Below, piece by piece: positions 1-6,049 of a stretch of 12,728 nt of DNA. The stretch lies in NCBI GenBank assembly GCA_025935235.1, contig JAICVT010000089.1:1-12728 (forward strand), written 5' to 3'. The stretch comes from Ktedonobacterales bacterium (GTDB taxonomy: Bacteria; Chloroflexota; Ktedonobacteria; Ktedonobacterales; JADMIN01). Made by a program: the position numbers and the translations under genes. Position 1 is the stretch's first letter. Each line of letters opens with the position of its first letter. The notes under the pieces were generated by a model, which was not told the DNA's origin, did no database searches, and worked only from the letters and a program-made list of their open reading frames with translations.

Positions 1-441
1 GTTCTCGCTCTGGATGTATTGCTGGAAGAAGGCGGCGTCGCGCTCCTTGGGGCGCAGGCGATAGCGCGCGGGGATATTGTTGAGCGGGTCGGCTGGCTCA
101 TACAGCCGCCGTGTGATGCTCTCGGCGAACTCGGCTGGCACGACCGCGCGCAGCGCCGCCAGCAGGATGGTTAGCGTGATCAGCCGCTGCTGCCCATCCA
201 CGATCTGCGCCTCTGGCCGGTCGCCCTTGATCAGCACGATGCTGCCCAGGAAATAGGGGTTTAGCTCCTCGACCGGCGCGGAGGAGTCACCCAGCGCGGT
301 CAGCAGGTCATCGAACAGCTCGCTAGCGTGCTCGATCGTCCAGGCGTAGGGGCGCTGGTAGGGCGGCACGACGAACGCATAGCGCTCGCTAAAGACCTCG
401 CTGACGGGATGCTGCTCGCCCTTGATGTCCACTCGCGCCAT
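1..441 (-). CDS. DUF262 (GmrSD N-terminal-like) protein, partial
   Basis: Only the first 147 residues are present; the gene runs off the left edge. Two signatures of the DUF262 family are clear: VPPYQRPYAW at about residues 24-33 and IVDGQQRLITL at about 76-86. In this family the DGQQR motif belongs to a ParB/sulfiredoxin-like nucleotide-binding fold. Family members include the GmrSD type IV restriction enzymes, usually with a C-terminal DUF1524 HNH nuclease, and various stand-alone proteins. The C-terminus is not visible, so nuclease activity cannot be claimed. The start is ATG at 439-441, with a GGAAAGGA stretch ending 11 nt upstream (AAAGGA at 453-458). The gene is separated from the RNase operon by about 300 bp. 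Family assignment is secure; the role in restriction is inference. Confidence 0.88.
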   Translation of the reverse strand, partial: MARVDIKGEQHPVSEVFSERYAFVVPPYQRPYAWTIEHASELFDDLLTALGDSSAPVEELNPYFLGSIVLIKGDRPEAQIVDGQQRLITLTILLAALRAVVPAEFAESITRRLYEPADPLNNIPARYRLRPKERDAAFFQQYIQSEN

Positions 442-739
442 GTCGTCGTCAATCCTTTCCGCGCCAAACCTCACCTGTCCGCACTTCTCTAGACCTGACG
501 CCAGCCAGGCATGCGCAGAGCGCGTCATTAGCATACGCGCTCACTGTCCTTGTCCACCAACCATAGAACGCGCGAGGGCGTCCGAAGCTACACAGGGCAC
601 GCAGGAGAGACTGGCGATCATCACGATAAGGCGATGGACTGCTCCCAGCCCTGACGTGATGATCGCCGTGGGTGGTTTGCCGATGACCGACTGGATGCGG
701 ATTACGCCGGGGCGACTGCCGATTGAAACCGCTGGCCTC
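442..739. other. Intergenic region upstream of the DUF262 gene
   Basis: This stretch holds no convincing gene; open frames crossing it are antisense to the PHP gene or lack a ribosome-binding site. It should contain the 3' end of the RNase operon transcript and the promoter of the DUF262 gene. No hairpin followed by a T-run was found for termination of the PHP gene. A short stretch at about 722-733 resembles the arm of the dispersed element seen at 4373 and 10748, but the match is too short to call. Confidence 0.5.
528..556 (-). promoter_or_regulatory. Weak candidate sigma70 promoter for the DUF262 gene
   Basis: Read on the minus strand, TGGACA (551-556) and TGCTAA (528-533) are separated by 17 bp. 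Transcription would start near 521, about 80 nt before the ATG at 441. Both boxes deviate from consensus, and such matches arise by chance, so this is only a candidate. Confidence 0.25.
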
Positions 740-1714
740 CTACAACTCCGGCGTCGGCAGGATGAACTCTTCAGCGGGGCGGGCCAGCGCGGCCTCGCGC
801 GCCTCGCGCAGCCGCGTGACCGCGACCGGCGGCACGTAGCGGCCACCCAGCGGCGTTGGGTGCATGCGTGGGCCGTGGTAGTCGGAGCCGCCCGTCGCGA
901 TCAACTCGAAGCGGTCGGCCAGGCCCACCAGCCACGCGACCGTCGTATCGTCGTAGTAGCCGTACGAGGTCGCCTCGTTGCGCGGCCCATAGTAGCACTC
1001 CAGCCCTTGCAGGCCAGCCGCCACCAGTCGTGGCAGCACGCTGGTCTCCAGATCGGCGATGGCGGCGGGATGCGCCAGCGTGGCGATGCCACGCGCGCTG
1101 CGGATGATGCGCACGGCGTCATCGGCGGAGAGCTTGTAGCGCGGCGAGAAGCCTGGCTTGCCCGGCGTCAGGTAGCGCGCGAAGGCGTCGCTGACATCCG
1201 TCGCGTAGCCACCATTGATCAGCGCGCGGGCGATGTGCGGGCGCCCGACCGTGCCATCGGCCAGCGCGCGCACCTGCTCCCACGAGATCTCGAAGCCTGC
1301 CACGCGCAGCTTCTCCACCATGCGCTCGCCACGCCGCTCGCGCAGATCGCGCAGCAGGCTCAGGTTGCGGTCCAGCGAGGCGTCGTCGGGCGTGACCTCA
1401 TAGCCCAGGATGTGCGCGTCGCCAGCGCCGAAGAGCGTCGTATTGATCTCGACGCCTGGCATCACGCGCACGCCGAGCGCCTGCCCCGCCGCCTGGGCCT
1501 CGGTGACGCCAGCCGTCGTGTCGTGGTCCACCAGCGCGATCAGATCGAGGCCAGCCTCGTGCGCCAGCCTGGCCAGCTCGGCGGGCGCATAGAGGCCATC
1601 TGAGGCGGTCGAGTGCGTGTGCAGATCAACGTGACGCGGTGGCGTCCGCGCCGCTGGATCAGCCGGATCAGCCGGATCAGCCGATGCGCCTGAGTCGTCG
1701 CGCTGGCTGCTCAT
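740..1714 (-). CDS. PHP-domain phosphoesterase, RNase AM (YciV/TrpH)-like
   Basis: This 324-residue protein carries the full set of PHP metal-binding motifs: VDLHTHSTASDG (29-40), LVDHDT (61-66), PGVEI (86-90), HILGY (101-105), GRPHIARAL (157-165), LAHPA (213-217) and GGSDYHGP (275-282). Length and motif order match the YciV/TrpH branch. Characterised members are RNase AM, a 5'-3' exoribonuclease on short 5'-monophosphorylated RNAs, and 3',5'-nucleotide bisphosphate phosphatases. The ATG at 1712-1714 overlaps the TGA of rny (ATGA), so translation is probably coupled. The overlap also places a second RNA-processing enzyme in the RNase Y operon. Residues 13-21 are a DPA repeat encoded by three copies of a 9-bp unit; this N-terminal linker is probably disordered. 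Which substrate is hydrolysed cannot be read from sequence. Confidence 0.9.
   Translation of the reverse strand: MSSQRDDSGASADPADPADPAARTPPRHVDLHTHSTASDGLYAPAELARLAHEAGLDLIALVDHDTTAGVTEAQAAGQALGVRVMPGVEINTTLFGAGDAHILGYEVTPDDASLDRNLSLLRDLRERRGERMVEKLRVAGFEISWEQVRALADGTVGRPHIARALINGGYATDVSDAFARYLTPGKPGFSPRYKLSADDAVRIIRSARGIATLAHPAAIADLETSVLPRLVAAGLQGLECYYGPRNEATSYGYYDDTTVAWLVGLADRFELIATGGSDYHGPRMHPTPLGGRYVPPVAVTRLREAREAALARPAEEFILPTPEL
1656..1682. repeat. Three exact tandem copies of a 9-bp unit inside the PHP gene
   Basis: GGATCAGCC is repeated three times without mismatch. On the coding (minus) strand it encodes Asp-Pro-Ala three times, at residues 13-21, ahead of the PHP domain. The unit is a multiple of three, so copy-number change by slippage would only alter linker length. 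Confidence 0.9.
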
Positions 1715-3282
1715 TTGGCGTAGTCCACCACGCGCGTCTCGCGCACGACGCAGATGCGAATCTGCCCCGGATAGTCCAGCGAGTCTTCGATGCGGCGGGC
1801 GATGTCGCGCGCGAGCTGACCCGCCGCGGCTTCATCAACCTCCTCTGGCCGCACGATGATGCGCACCTCGCGCCCCGCCTGAATCGCGAACGACTTCTCG
1901 ACGCCCTTGAACGAGTTGGCGATGTTCTCCAGCGCCTCCAGCCGCTTGATGTAGAGGTCAATCGTCTCGCGCCGCGCGCCCGGACGCGCCGCCGAGATGG
2001 CGTCCGCCGCCTGCACGATAGCCGCCTCCAGCGATTGCGGCTCGGCCTCGGTTGCGTGGTGCGCCACGATCGCGTGGATCACCTTGGGCGAGCGGTTGAA
2101 GCGCCGCGCGATCTCGCCGCTGATGAGCGCGTGCGGCCCCTCGACCTCCTGGTCAATCGCCTTGCCCAGATCGTGCAGCAGCCCGGCCATCTTGCAAACG
2201 TTGACATCGGCGCCCAGCTCGTTCGCGATGGTCGCCGCCAGCACCGAGACCTCGATGCTGTGGTTCAGCACGTTCTGCCCGTAGCTGGTGCGGAAGTGCA
2301 GCCGCCCGATCAGCTTGACCAGCTCCACCGGCAGGTTGGTGATGTTGGTCTCCATGCAGGCGCGCTCGCCCTCCTCCAGGATGCTCTGATCCACCTCCTG
2401 CCGCGCCTTGGCCACCACTTCTTCGATTCGGGCGGGATGGATGCGGCCATCCAGAATCAGCTTGGTCAGGGCGATGCGCGCCACCTCGCGCCGCACCGGA
2501 TCGAAGGCCGAGAGGATGACCGTATCGGGCGTGTCGTCAATGATGAGGTCAACGCCGGTCGCGCCCTCCAGCGCGCGGATGTTGCGACCCTCGCGCCCGA
2601 TGATGCGCCCCTTCATCTCATCGTTGGGCAGCGGCACCACCGAGACGGTGACATCCGAGACCTGATCGGAGGCGCAGCGCTGGATGGCCAGTGTGATGAT
2701 CTCGCGGGCGCGCGCGTCGGCCTCCTCGCGGGCAGCCGCCTCGATCTCGCGCGTGCGCAGTGCGGCGGCGCGGCGGGCATCCTCCTCGACCAGTGTGAGC
2801 AGCTCGGCGCGCGCCTCATCGGCGGACATGCCAGCGACTTGCTCCAGGTCGTTGATGCGCTGCTCGCGCATCGCCTCGACCCCGGCGCGCAGCGTGTCTA
2901 GCTCCTGCGAGCGCTGATTCAGTCCGCGCTCGCGCCGCTCCATCGCCTCGGCCTTGCGCTCCAGCGCCTCCTCTTTCTGCTGGATGCGCTGCTCCTGGCG
3001 GCGCATCTCGTCGCGCCGCTCGCGCGCATCACTCTCCAGGGATGACCGTATCTTGGCGGTCTCGTCGCGCGCCTCTTGCAGTGATCGGCGCTGTTCCTCT
3101 TGCAACTGAAGCAGCCGCGACTCAGCGGCTTCAGCGGCCTGGCGCATCTGCTCTTCGTGTCGGAGTTGGGCTTCCTGGAAGCGCAGCTGCGAGCGCTGCT
3201 GACCAAAGAGATAGCCGCCATAGACGCCGACCACGCCAAGCACGATCGCCAGAACCAGGAGGATGACATCGAGTGAGTTCAA
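1711..3282 (-). CDS. rny: Ribonuclease Y (membrane-anchored endoribonuclease)
   Basis: RNase Y initiates bulk mRNA decay by endonucleolytic cleavage at the inner face of the membrane. From the proposed start the protein has 523 residues, close to the usual 510-520. Domains in order: one transmembrane helix (about 5-26), a long charged coiled coil (about 28-200), a KH RNA-binding domain with GRIIGREGRN at 225-234, and an HD hydrolase domain with LLHDLGKAID at 368-377, followed by the conserved AIVAHH. The start chosen is TTG (3280-3282), because GGAGGT lies 6 nt upstream and the protein then begins directly at the membrane helix. A longer frame back to a TTG at 3319-3321 adds 13 residues but has no ribosome-binding site. 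The stop overlaps the ATG of the PHP gene. A strong promoter lies about 215 bp upstream. Confidence 0.96.
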   Translation of the reverse strand: MNSLDVILLVLAIVLGVVGVYGGYLFGQQRSQLRFQEAQLRHEEQMRQAAEAAESRLLQLQEEQRRSLQEARDETAKIRSSLESDARERRDEMRRQEQRIQQKEEALERKAEAMERRERGLNQRSQELDTLRAGVEAMREQRINDLEQVAGMSADEARAELLTLVEEDARRAAALRTREIEAAAREEADARAREIITLAIQRCASDQVSDVTVSVVPLPNDEMKGRIIGREGRNIRALEGATGVDLIIDDTPDTVILSAFDPVRREVARIALTKLILDGRIHPARIEEVVAKARQEVDQSILEEGERACMETNITNLPVELVKLIGRLHFRTSYGQNVLNHSIEVSVLAATIANELGADVNVCKMAGLLHDLGKAIDQEVEGPHALISGEIARRFNRSPKVIHAIVAHHATEAEPQSLEAAIVQAADAISAARPGARRETIDLYIKRLEALENIANSFKGVEKSFAIQAGREVRIIVRPEEVDEAAAGQLARDIARRIEDSLDYPGQIRICVVRETRVVDYAK

Positions 3283-3495
3283 TCGAGTACCTCCGTGCGG
3301 GCGCCGCTCGTCCATCGTCAACTGGACGCGGGCGCGACCCGGCGAGGGGTGATAGGGACGATATTGGGAGACATGAAGCGCCAGTGACCGGAGGTTAGGA
3401 ATCGGCGCGAGACAGAGGATGACACCGAAGGGTCATGTCGCAGTCCACGCGCATACCATCCGGCGGTGGGACGCTGCATACAATGCGCCATAGTT
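3283..3495 (-). other. Long 5' leader of the rny-PHP operon
   Basis: The leader runs from the predicted transcription start (about 3495) to the TTG start. It is about 210 nt long, much longer than needed for a ribosome-binding site. It contains an open frame of 57 codons (ATG at 3489-3491, TGA at 3318-3320) starting only a few nucleotides after the predicted +1, and a shorter 19-codon frame (ATG at 3452-3454, TAA at 3395-3397). Neither resembles a known protein. No recognisable riboswitch was seen. Confidence 0.4.
3289..3294 (-). promoter_or_regulatory. Ribosome-binding site that fixes the rny start at TTG
   Basis: GGAGGT on the minus strand is followed by a 6-nt spacer and then TTG at 3280-3282. 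No ATG or GTG in frame has a comparable site. This argues for the non-ATG start and against the 13-residue N-terminal extension. Confidence 0.8.
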
Positions 3496-3501
3496 CCTGT
3501 T

Positions 3502-3531
3502 ACTATACGAGTGGCTCAGCCCGCTTGTCAA
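3502..3531 (-). promoter_or_regulatory. sigma70-type promoter of the rny operon
   Basis: On the minus strand, consensus TTGACA (3526-3531) and TATAGT (3502-3507, five of six) are separated by 18 bp. It points at rny, with transcription predicted to begin near 3495. It is the best promoter match in the window. Confidence 0.75.
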
Positions 3532-3537
3532 GCGGGC
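3519..3537. promoter_or_regulatory. Perfect inverted repeat over the -35 box (candidate operator)
   Basis: GCCCGCTT (3519-3526) and AAGCGGGC (3530-3537) form a perfect 8-bp inverted repeat with a 3-bp centre, GTC. It covers the entire -35 hexamer of the rny promoter, so a dimeric protein bound here would exclude RNA polymerase. No regulator gene is identified. Confidence 0.5.
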
Positions 3538-3542
3538 GGCGA

Positions 3543-3652
3543 AGCCCTCGCCCCCCAACCCCTCCCCCGCTGCGCGGGAGAGGGGAGCGTGCGGCGCACC
3601 GTGAGGCTCCGGCTCCCCTCTCCCAGAGGGCGAGGGGCCGGGGGTGAGGGCG
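3543..3652. repeat. C/G-rich dispersed palindromic repeat, copy 1
   Basis: The left part is C-rich (CCCTCGCCCCCCAACCCC from about 3545) and the right part (about 3627-3652, GAGGGCGAGGGG then GGGGGTGAGGGCG) is its imperfect reverse complement. Inside are two smaller blocks with the GGGAGAGGGGAGC theme in opposite orientations (3576-3588, and its complement at about 3611-3623). The core at 3559-3588 recurs nearly unchanged at 7399-7428. It lies between the divergent rny and apt genes, so it is not a simple terminator. Similar C/G-rich palindromes are common in Chloroflexota genomes. Confidence 0.8.
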
Positions 3653-3672
3653 CGCCTGCTGGCGAGCCATGA

Positions 3673-3678
3673 TATACT
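3673..3678 (+). promoter_or_regulatory. Candidate -10 box for apt
   Basis: TATACT matches the -10 consensus in five of six positions and lies 69 bp before the apt ATG. The expected -35 position falls at the edge of the palindromic repeat and shows no TTGACA-like sequence, so the call rests on the -10 alone. Confidence 0.3.
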
Positions 3679-3747
3679 GCGGGCGGCCCGCCGGAGGGCC
3701 AGCCCTGAGCCGCCTCGACGGCGCGAGCGTGAGGAGTCGCAGACGCT

Positions 3748-4362
3748 ATGGCTGATATGCCGCCATCCATGCCCCCCAGCCCCACAGGCGCTACGGCTGG
3801 CGCGGCGCCGACTCTGCCGCCGGTCGTCCCGCTGGCGCCGGAGCGCGAGCGCTGGCTGAAGGGGCTGATCCGCGACCTGCCGGACTTCCCGCAGCCGGGC
3901 ATCCTCTTCCGCGACATCACGCCGCTGCTGCAAGACGCCGCCGCGCTGCGCTTCTCGCTGGAGACGCTGGCGGCGCGCTACCGGGGCGCGCGGATCGGCA
4001 AGGTGGTGGGCATCGAGTCGCGCGGCTTTCTGCTAGGCGCGCCACTGGCCTATCTGCTGGGGGTGGGGTTCACGCCCGTGCGCAAGCAGGGCAAGCTGCC
4101 CGCCGAGACGATGGCGGTGGAGTACAGCCTGGAATATGGCACAAACACGCTGGAGATTCACCGCGACGCCCTGCGGCCGGGCGAGCGCGCGTTGATCGTG
4201 GATGATCTGCTGGCGACGGGCGGTACGGTGGCGGCGACGATCCAACTGGTTCGTCAGCTGGGCGCGGAGGTCGTCTCGGCGACCTTCCTGATCGAGCTGA
4301 GCGCGCTGCAAGGGCGGGCGAGGCTGCCCGGCGTAGACACCTACACGCTGCTGACGTATTAG
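3748..4362 (+). CDS. apt: Adenine phosphoribosyltransferase
   Basis: This cytosolic enzyme makes AMP from adenine and PRPP in purine salvage. The 204-residue protein shows the Apt signature throughout: IRDLPDFPQPGILFRDITPL (41-60), ESRGF (90-94), VRKQGKLP (111-118), YGTNTLEIHRDAL (130-142) and the PRPP loop IVDDLLATGGT (150-160). Typical Apt is about 170-180 residues. The excess is a proline- and alanine-rich N-terminal extension of about 33 residues that looks disordered. Start: ATG at 3748, with GAGGAG at 3731-3736 (11-nt spacer). In-frame ATGs at codons 4 and 8 are possible alternatives and would remove little. A copy of the dispersed element follows the stop by 10 bp, then the DUF4031 gene on the same strand, so the two may be co-transcribed. 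Confidence 0.96.
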   Translation: MADMPPSMPPSPTGATAGAAPTLPPVVPLAPERERWLKGLIRDLPDFPQPGILFRDITPLLQDAAALRFSLETLAARYRGARIGKVVGIESRGFLLGAPLAYLLGVGFTPVRKQGKLPAETMAVEYSLEYGTNTLEIHRDALRPGERALIVDDLLATGGTVAATIQLVRQLGAEVVSATFLIELSALQGRARLPGVDTYTLLTY

Positions 4363-4372
4363 GACGGCTAGC

Positions 4373-4455
4373 GGCTGGCGATTGAAATCGCGCCTGGGAG
4401 GCCTGCGGGCCGCGAAGCTCGGCTCCGCCTGCCGCCTGCGCGGACTGGGAGCCGA
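4373..4455. repeat. Dispersed intergenic element, truncated copy
   Basis: The 30 bp at 4373-4402 are identical to 10748-10777. A further 16 bp (4432-4447) match the reverse complement of 10826-10841. An 8-bp stem, TCGGCTCC (4419-4426) with GGAGCCGA (4448-4455), closes a hairpin around that segment. The outer right arm present at 10861-10886 is missing. The element begins 10 bp after the apt stop and ends 13 bp before the DUF4031 start. An open frame running through it (from 4382) should not be taken as part of the DUF4031 protein. Confidence 0.8.
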
Positions 4456-4468
4456 CGAGACAGCATTT

Positions 4469-4792
4469 ATGGCGATTCTCGTGCATCCGATGCGGGCGAC
4501 GCGCGACCTGCTGCGACCGGGCATCCGCAAGGGCGACCGCATGTATCACCTGCTCTCCGATTTGCCGGGGACGGCGGGAACGGAGGAGCTGCTGGCGGCA
4601 GCGCGCGCCTGCGGCATGCCAACGCGCTTCATCCAGTATCCCGGCACGTACCGCGAGCACTTCGACATCCATGTGCCGATGGCGGAGCAACTGCTGGCGT
4701 GCGGCGGGCGCCTGGCGACCAATCGCGAGGTAGGCGAGTTGCTGCGAGCCAAGCGCCGCGCCATCGCGGAGGCCGAGCAGGCGGACGGGTGA
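4469..4792 (+). CDS. DUF4031 family small protein
   Basis: The 107-residue product matches the DUF4031 pattern: N-terminal MAILVHP (1-7), MYHLLSD (25-31), a helical EELLAAARACGMP (39-51), then GTYREHFDI (59-67) and a C-terminal GGRLATNREVGELL. Function of the family is unknown; members are usually small stand-alone cytosolic proteins. The frame is open upstream to an ATG at 4382, but those 29 extra codons lie inside the dispersed repeat, while MAILV at 4469 is the normal N-terminus of the family. The ribosome-binding site at 4469 is weak (GACGAGA about 8 nt upstream). It follows apt by 106 bp on the same strand, but nothing in the sequence links it functionally to adenine salvage. Confidence 0.8.
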   Translation: MAILVHPMRATRDLLRPGIRKGDRMYHLLSDLPGTAGTEELLAAARACGMPTRFIQYPGTYREHFDIHVPMAEQLLACGGRLATNREVGELLRAKRRAIAEAEQADG

Positions 4793-4827
4793 AGGAGAAC
4801 GAGCCGTGCTAGCGCTCGCCACTCCGG

Positions 4828-5283
4828 TCATCGCCCGAAGAAGTCGAGGGTATACATATTCAGGTCGGGCAGTCCTCCGCTAGAGACCTGCGACCACCCA
4901 TTATCGCAGCCCGGGCCAGGCGACGCCGCCTCGACGGGAATGCCATGCCACGTGAAGCGCAACGTCGTGTAATTGGTGATAGGGGCTGGCGGGCAGCCAA
5001 CGCCTGTCCATGCCTCGAGGTAGGCGTCAACGAGCAGCTTAGTCTCATTCGGCGGCTCCAGCAGCGCCTGATATCGCGCTATCTGACGCGGATCGGTCGT
5101 CACGAATGATCGCCTCGGTGGCGGAGTCGAACTACATACGGATTGAACCTTACACGGCACAAAAGAGAGGGTGAACTCCATGGCATCTGGCGTGACAAGC
5201 CGTATGCCCACCTCGAAGGCGACGAACAGCGCCAGTGCGATCGCCAGCAGGATCATCCACCGTCGCACAGGCCGCCTGCGCAT
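4828..5283 (-). CDS. Signal-anchored extracytoplasmic hypothetical protein, four cysteines
   Basis: No family was recognised. The 151-residue product starts with a basic segment (MRRRPVRRW) and a hydrophobic helix (about 9-28), a signal anchor or uncleaved signal peptide; there is no lipobox cysteine. The remaining 120 residues are polar, with a proline-rich stretch (TPPPRR, 53-58) and four cysteines at 44, 50, 97 and 126. These could form two disulfides outside the membrane. The start ATG (5281-5283) has GGAGG 7 nt upstream (5291-5295). An in-frame ATG 12 codons earlier (5317-5319) has none. The gene lies 66 bp downstream of the redoxin-like gene on the same strand, so a two-gene operon is plausible. 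It ends 35 bp from the convergent DUF4031 gene. Confidence 0.72.
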   Translation of the reverse strand: MRRRPVRRWMILLAIALALFVAFEVGIRLVTPDAMEFTLSFVPCKVQSVCSSTPPPRRSFVTTDPRQIARYQALLEPPNETKLLVDAYLEAWTGVGCPPAPITNYTTLRFTWHGIPVEAASPGPGCDNGWSQVSSGGLPDLNMYTLDFFGR

Positions 5284-5349
5284 CGCGCCGCCTCCATCGC
5301 TTCGTTTGGTTGCGTTCATACCAGACGAGACGAAGCCTGCAACCCGGAT

Positions 5350-5901
5350 TTACAATTCATCTTCCTCCGCTGGCCAGGCGGGGATGGTGCACTCGCAGTC
5401 CTCCTGCTCGGCGTAGGCGAATTCGGTCAGCGCGGCGTCGAGGTCGGGCGCGGCGCTGGCGTCGGCGGCGGGCAGCAGCGCCAGCAGCACGCTGTAGCGG
5501 TTGACCAGCGCCAGCGCGGGCAGCGTGTGGCGCGCGCCGAGATAGGCGGCCAGCGTCTCGCCGCTCGCGTCGGCCAGCAGCGGGAAGGCGACATCCGCCT
5601 GGCGCCACAACGCGCGGACGGCCTCGCGGTCGCCACCGACAATCGCCAGCGTGACAGCCCGCGCATAGTCCAGGTCGTCGCGGCGGGCCGCCAGCGCGCG
5701 CAGCCAGGCCACCCGCTGCTCGCCCGCCTCGGCAGGCAGCAGCGCCAGCAGCACAGGTCGCCGCTGCCGCCAGGCGCGCAGCCGCACTGGCTCGGCCTCG
5801 GCGGACTGCGTGGCGTCGGGCAGCGCGAAGGCTGGCGCCAGGATGCCGCAGCGCGGCGCCTTCGCATTGGATGGAGTGGAATGTATCGTCGAGTTCGACA
5901 T
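5350..5901 (-). CDS. Redoxin (AhpC/TSA)-fold protein without peroxidatic cysteine
   Basis: The 183-residue protein has the outline of a peroxiredoxin-like domain: G-x-LAPAFALPD (19-29), a VRLRAWRQRRPVLLALLP strand region (39-56), a long helix, TLAIVGGD (84-91), FPLLADASGETLAAYLGA (106-123) and PALALVNRYSVLLALL (128-143). In active redoxins a cysteine follows the strand near residues 52-60; here the segment reads ALLPAEAGEQ and has none. Only C18, C169 and C171 exist, the last two in a CEC motif in the acidic tail followed by TIPAWP. A redox role would therefore need the tail; otherwise it is a degenerate, perhaps binding-only, member. Start: ATG at 5899-5901 with AGGAGA 7 nt upstream. A longer frame up to 6009 crosses the divergent promoter region and is rejected. 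TIR-TPR is transcribed divergently from the other side. Confidence 0.78.
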   Translation of the reverse strand: MSNSTIHSTPSNAKAPRCGILAPAFALPDATQSAEAEPVRLRAWRQRRPVLLALLPAEAGEQRVAWLRALAARRDDLDYARAVTLAIVGGDREAVRALWRQADVAFPLLADASGETLAAYLGARHTLPALALVNRYSVLLALLPAADASAAPDLDAALTEFAYAEQEDCECTIPAWPAEEDEL

Positions 5902-5941
5902 GGTCTCATCTCCTGAGCGCCCATCCGCGGTTGATCCGCCG

Positions 5942-5971
5942 TTGTGGGGCGCTCTCTTCACATGGTACACT
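5942..5971 (+). promoter_or_regulatory. Candidate promoter for the TIR-TPR gene
   Basis: TTGTGG (5942-5947) and TACACT (5966-5971) are 18 bp apart in the 148-bp gap between the redoxin-like gene and the TIR-TPR gene. Transcription would start near 5978, about 70 nt before the ATG. Match quality is moderate. No equally good promoter was seen for the opposite gene. Confidence 0.35.
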
Positions 5972-6049
5972 ATCGCGCGACAAAGCAAGCGCGCCTGCGC
6001 ATCCGCCACAACCGGTTGGGATAGGAGGGATGGGAAGGATGGTCACGCC

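Noticed and set aside
715..738. Possible third copy of the dispersed element just behind the PHP stop
   Set aside because: Only about 12 matching bases around CGATTGAAA, too short to separate from chance, although the position beside a stop codon is suggestive.
442..739. Rho-independent terminator after the PHP gene
   Set aside because: No stable hairpin followed by a T-run was found on the minus strand.
422..1603. Long plus-strand open frame of 393 codons opposite the PHP gene
   Set aside because: It is arginine-, alanine- and glutamine-rich antisense sequence of a clearly recognisable PHP gene; in high-GC DNA such shadows are expected.
1639..2901. Plus-strand open frame of 420 codons opposite rny
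   Set aside because: RNase Y motifs on the minus strand explain this region; the antisense frame has no domain and no ribosome-binding site.
3433..3933. Minus-strand open frame across the rny promoter, the palindrome and the apt 5' end
   Set aside because: It covers repeats and the antisense of apt, and its translation is low-complexity.
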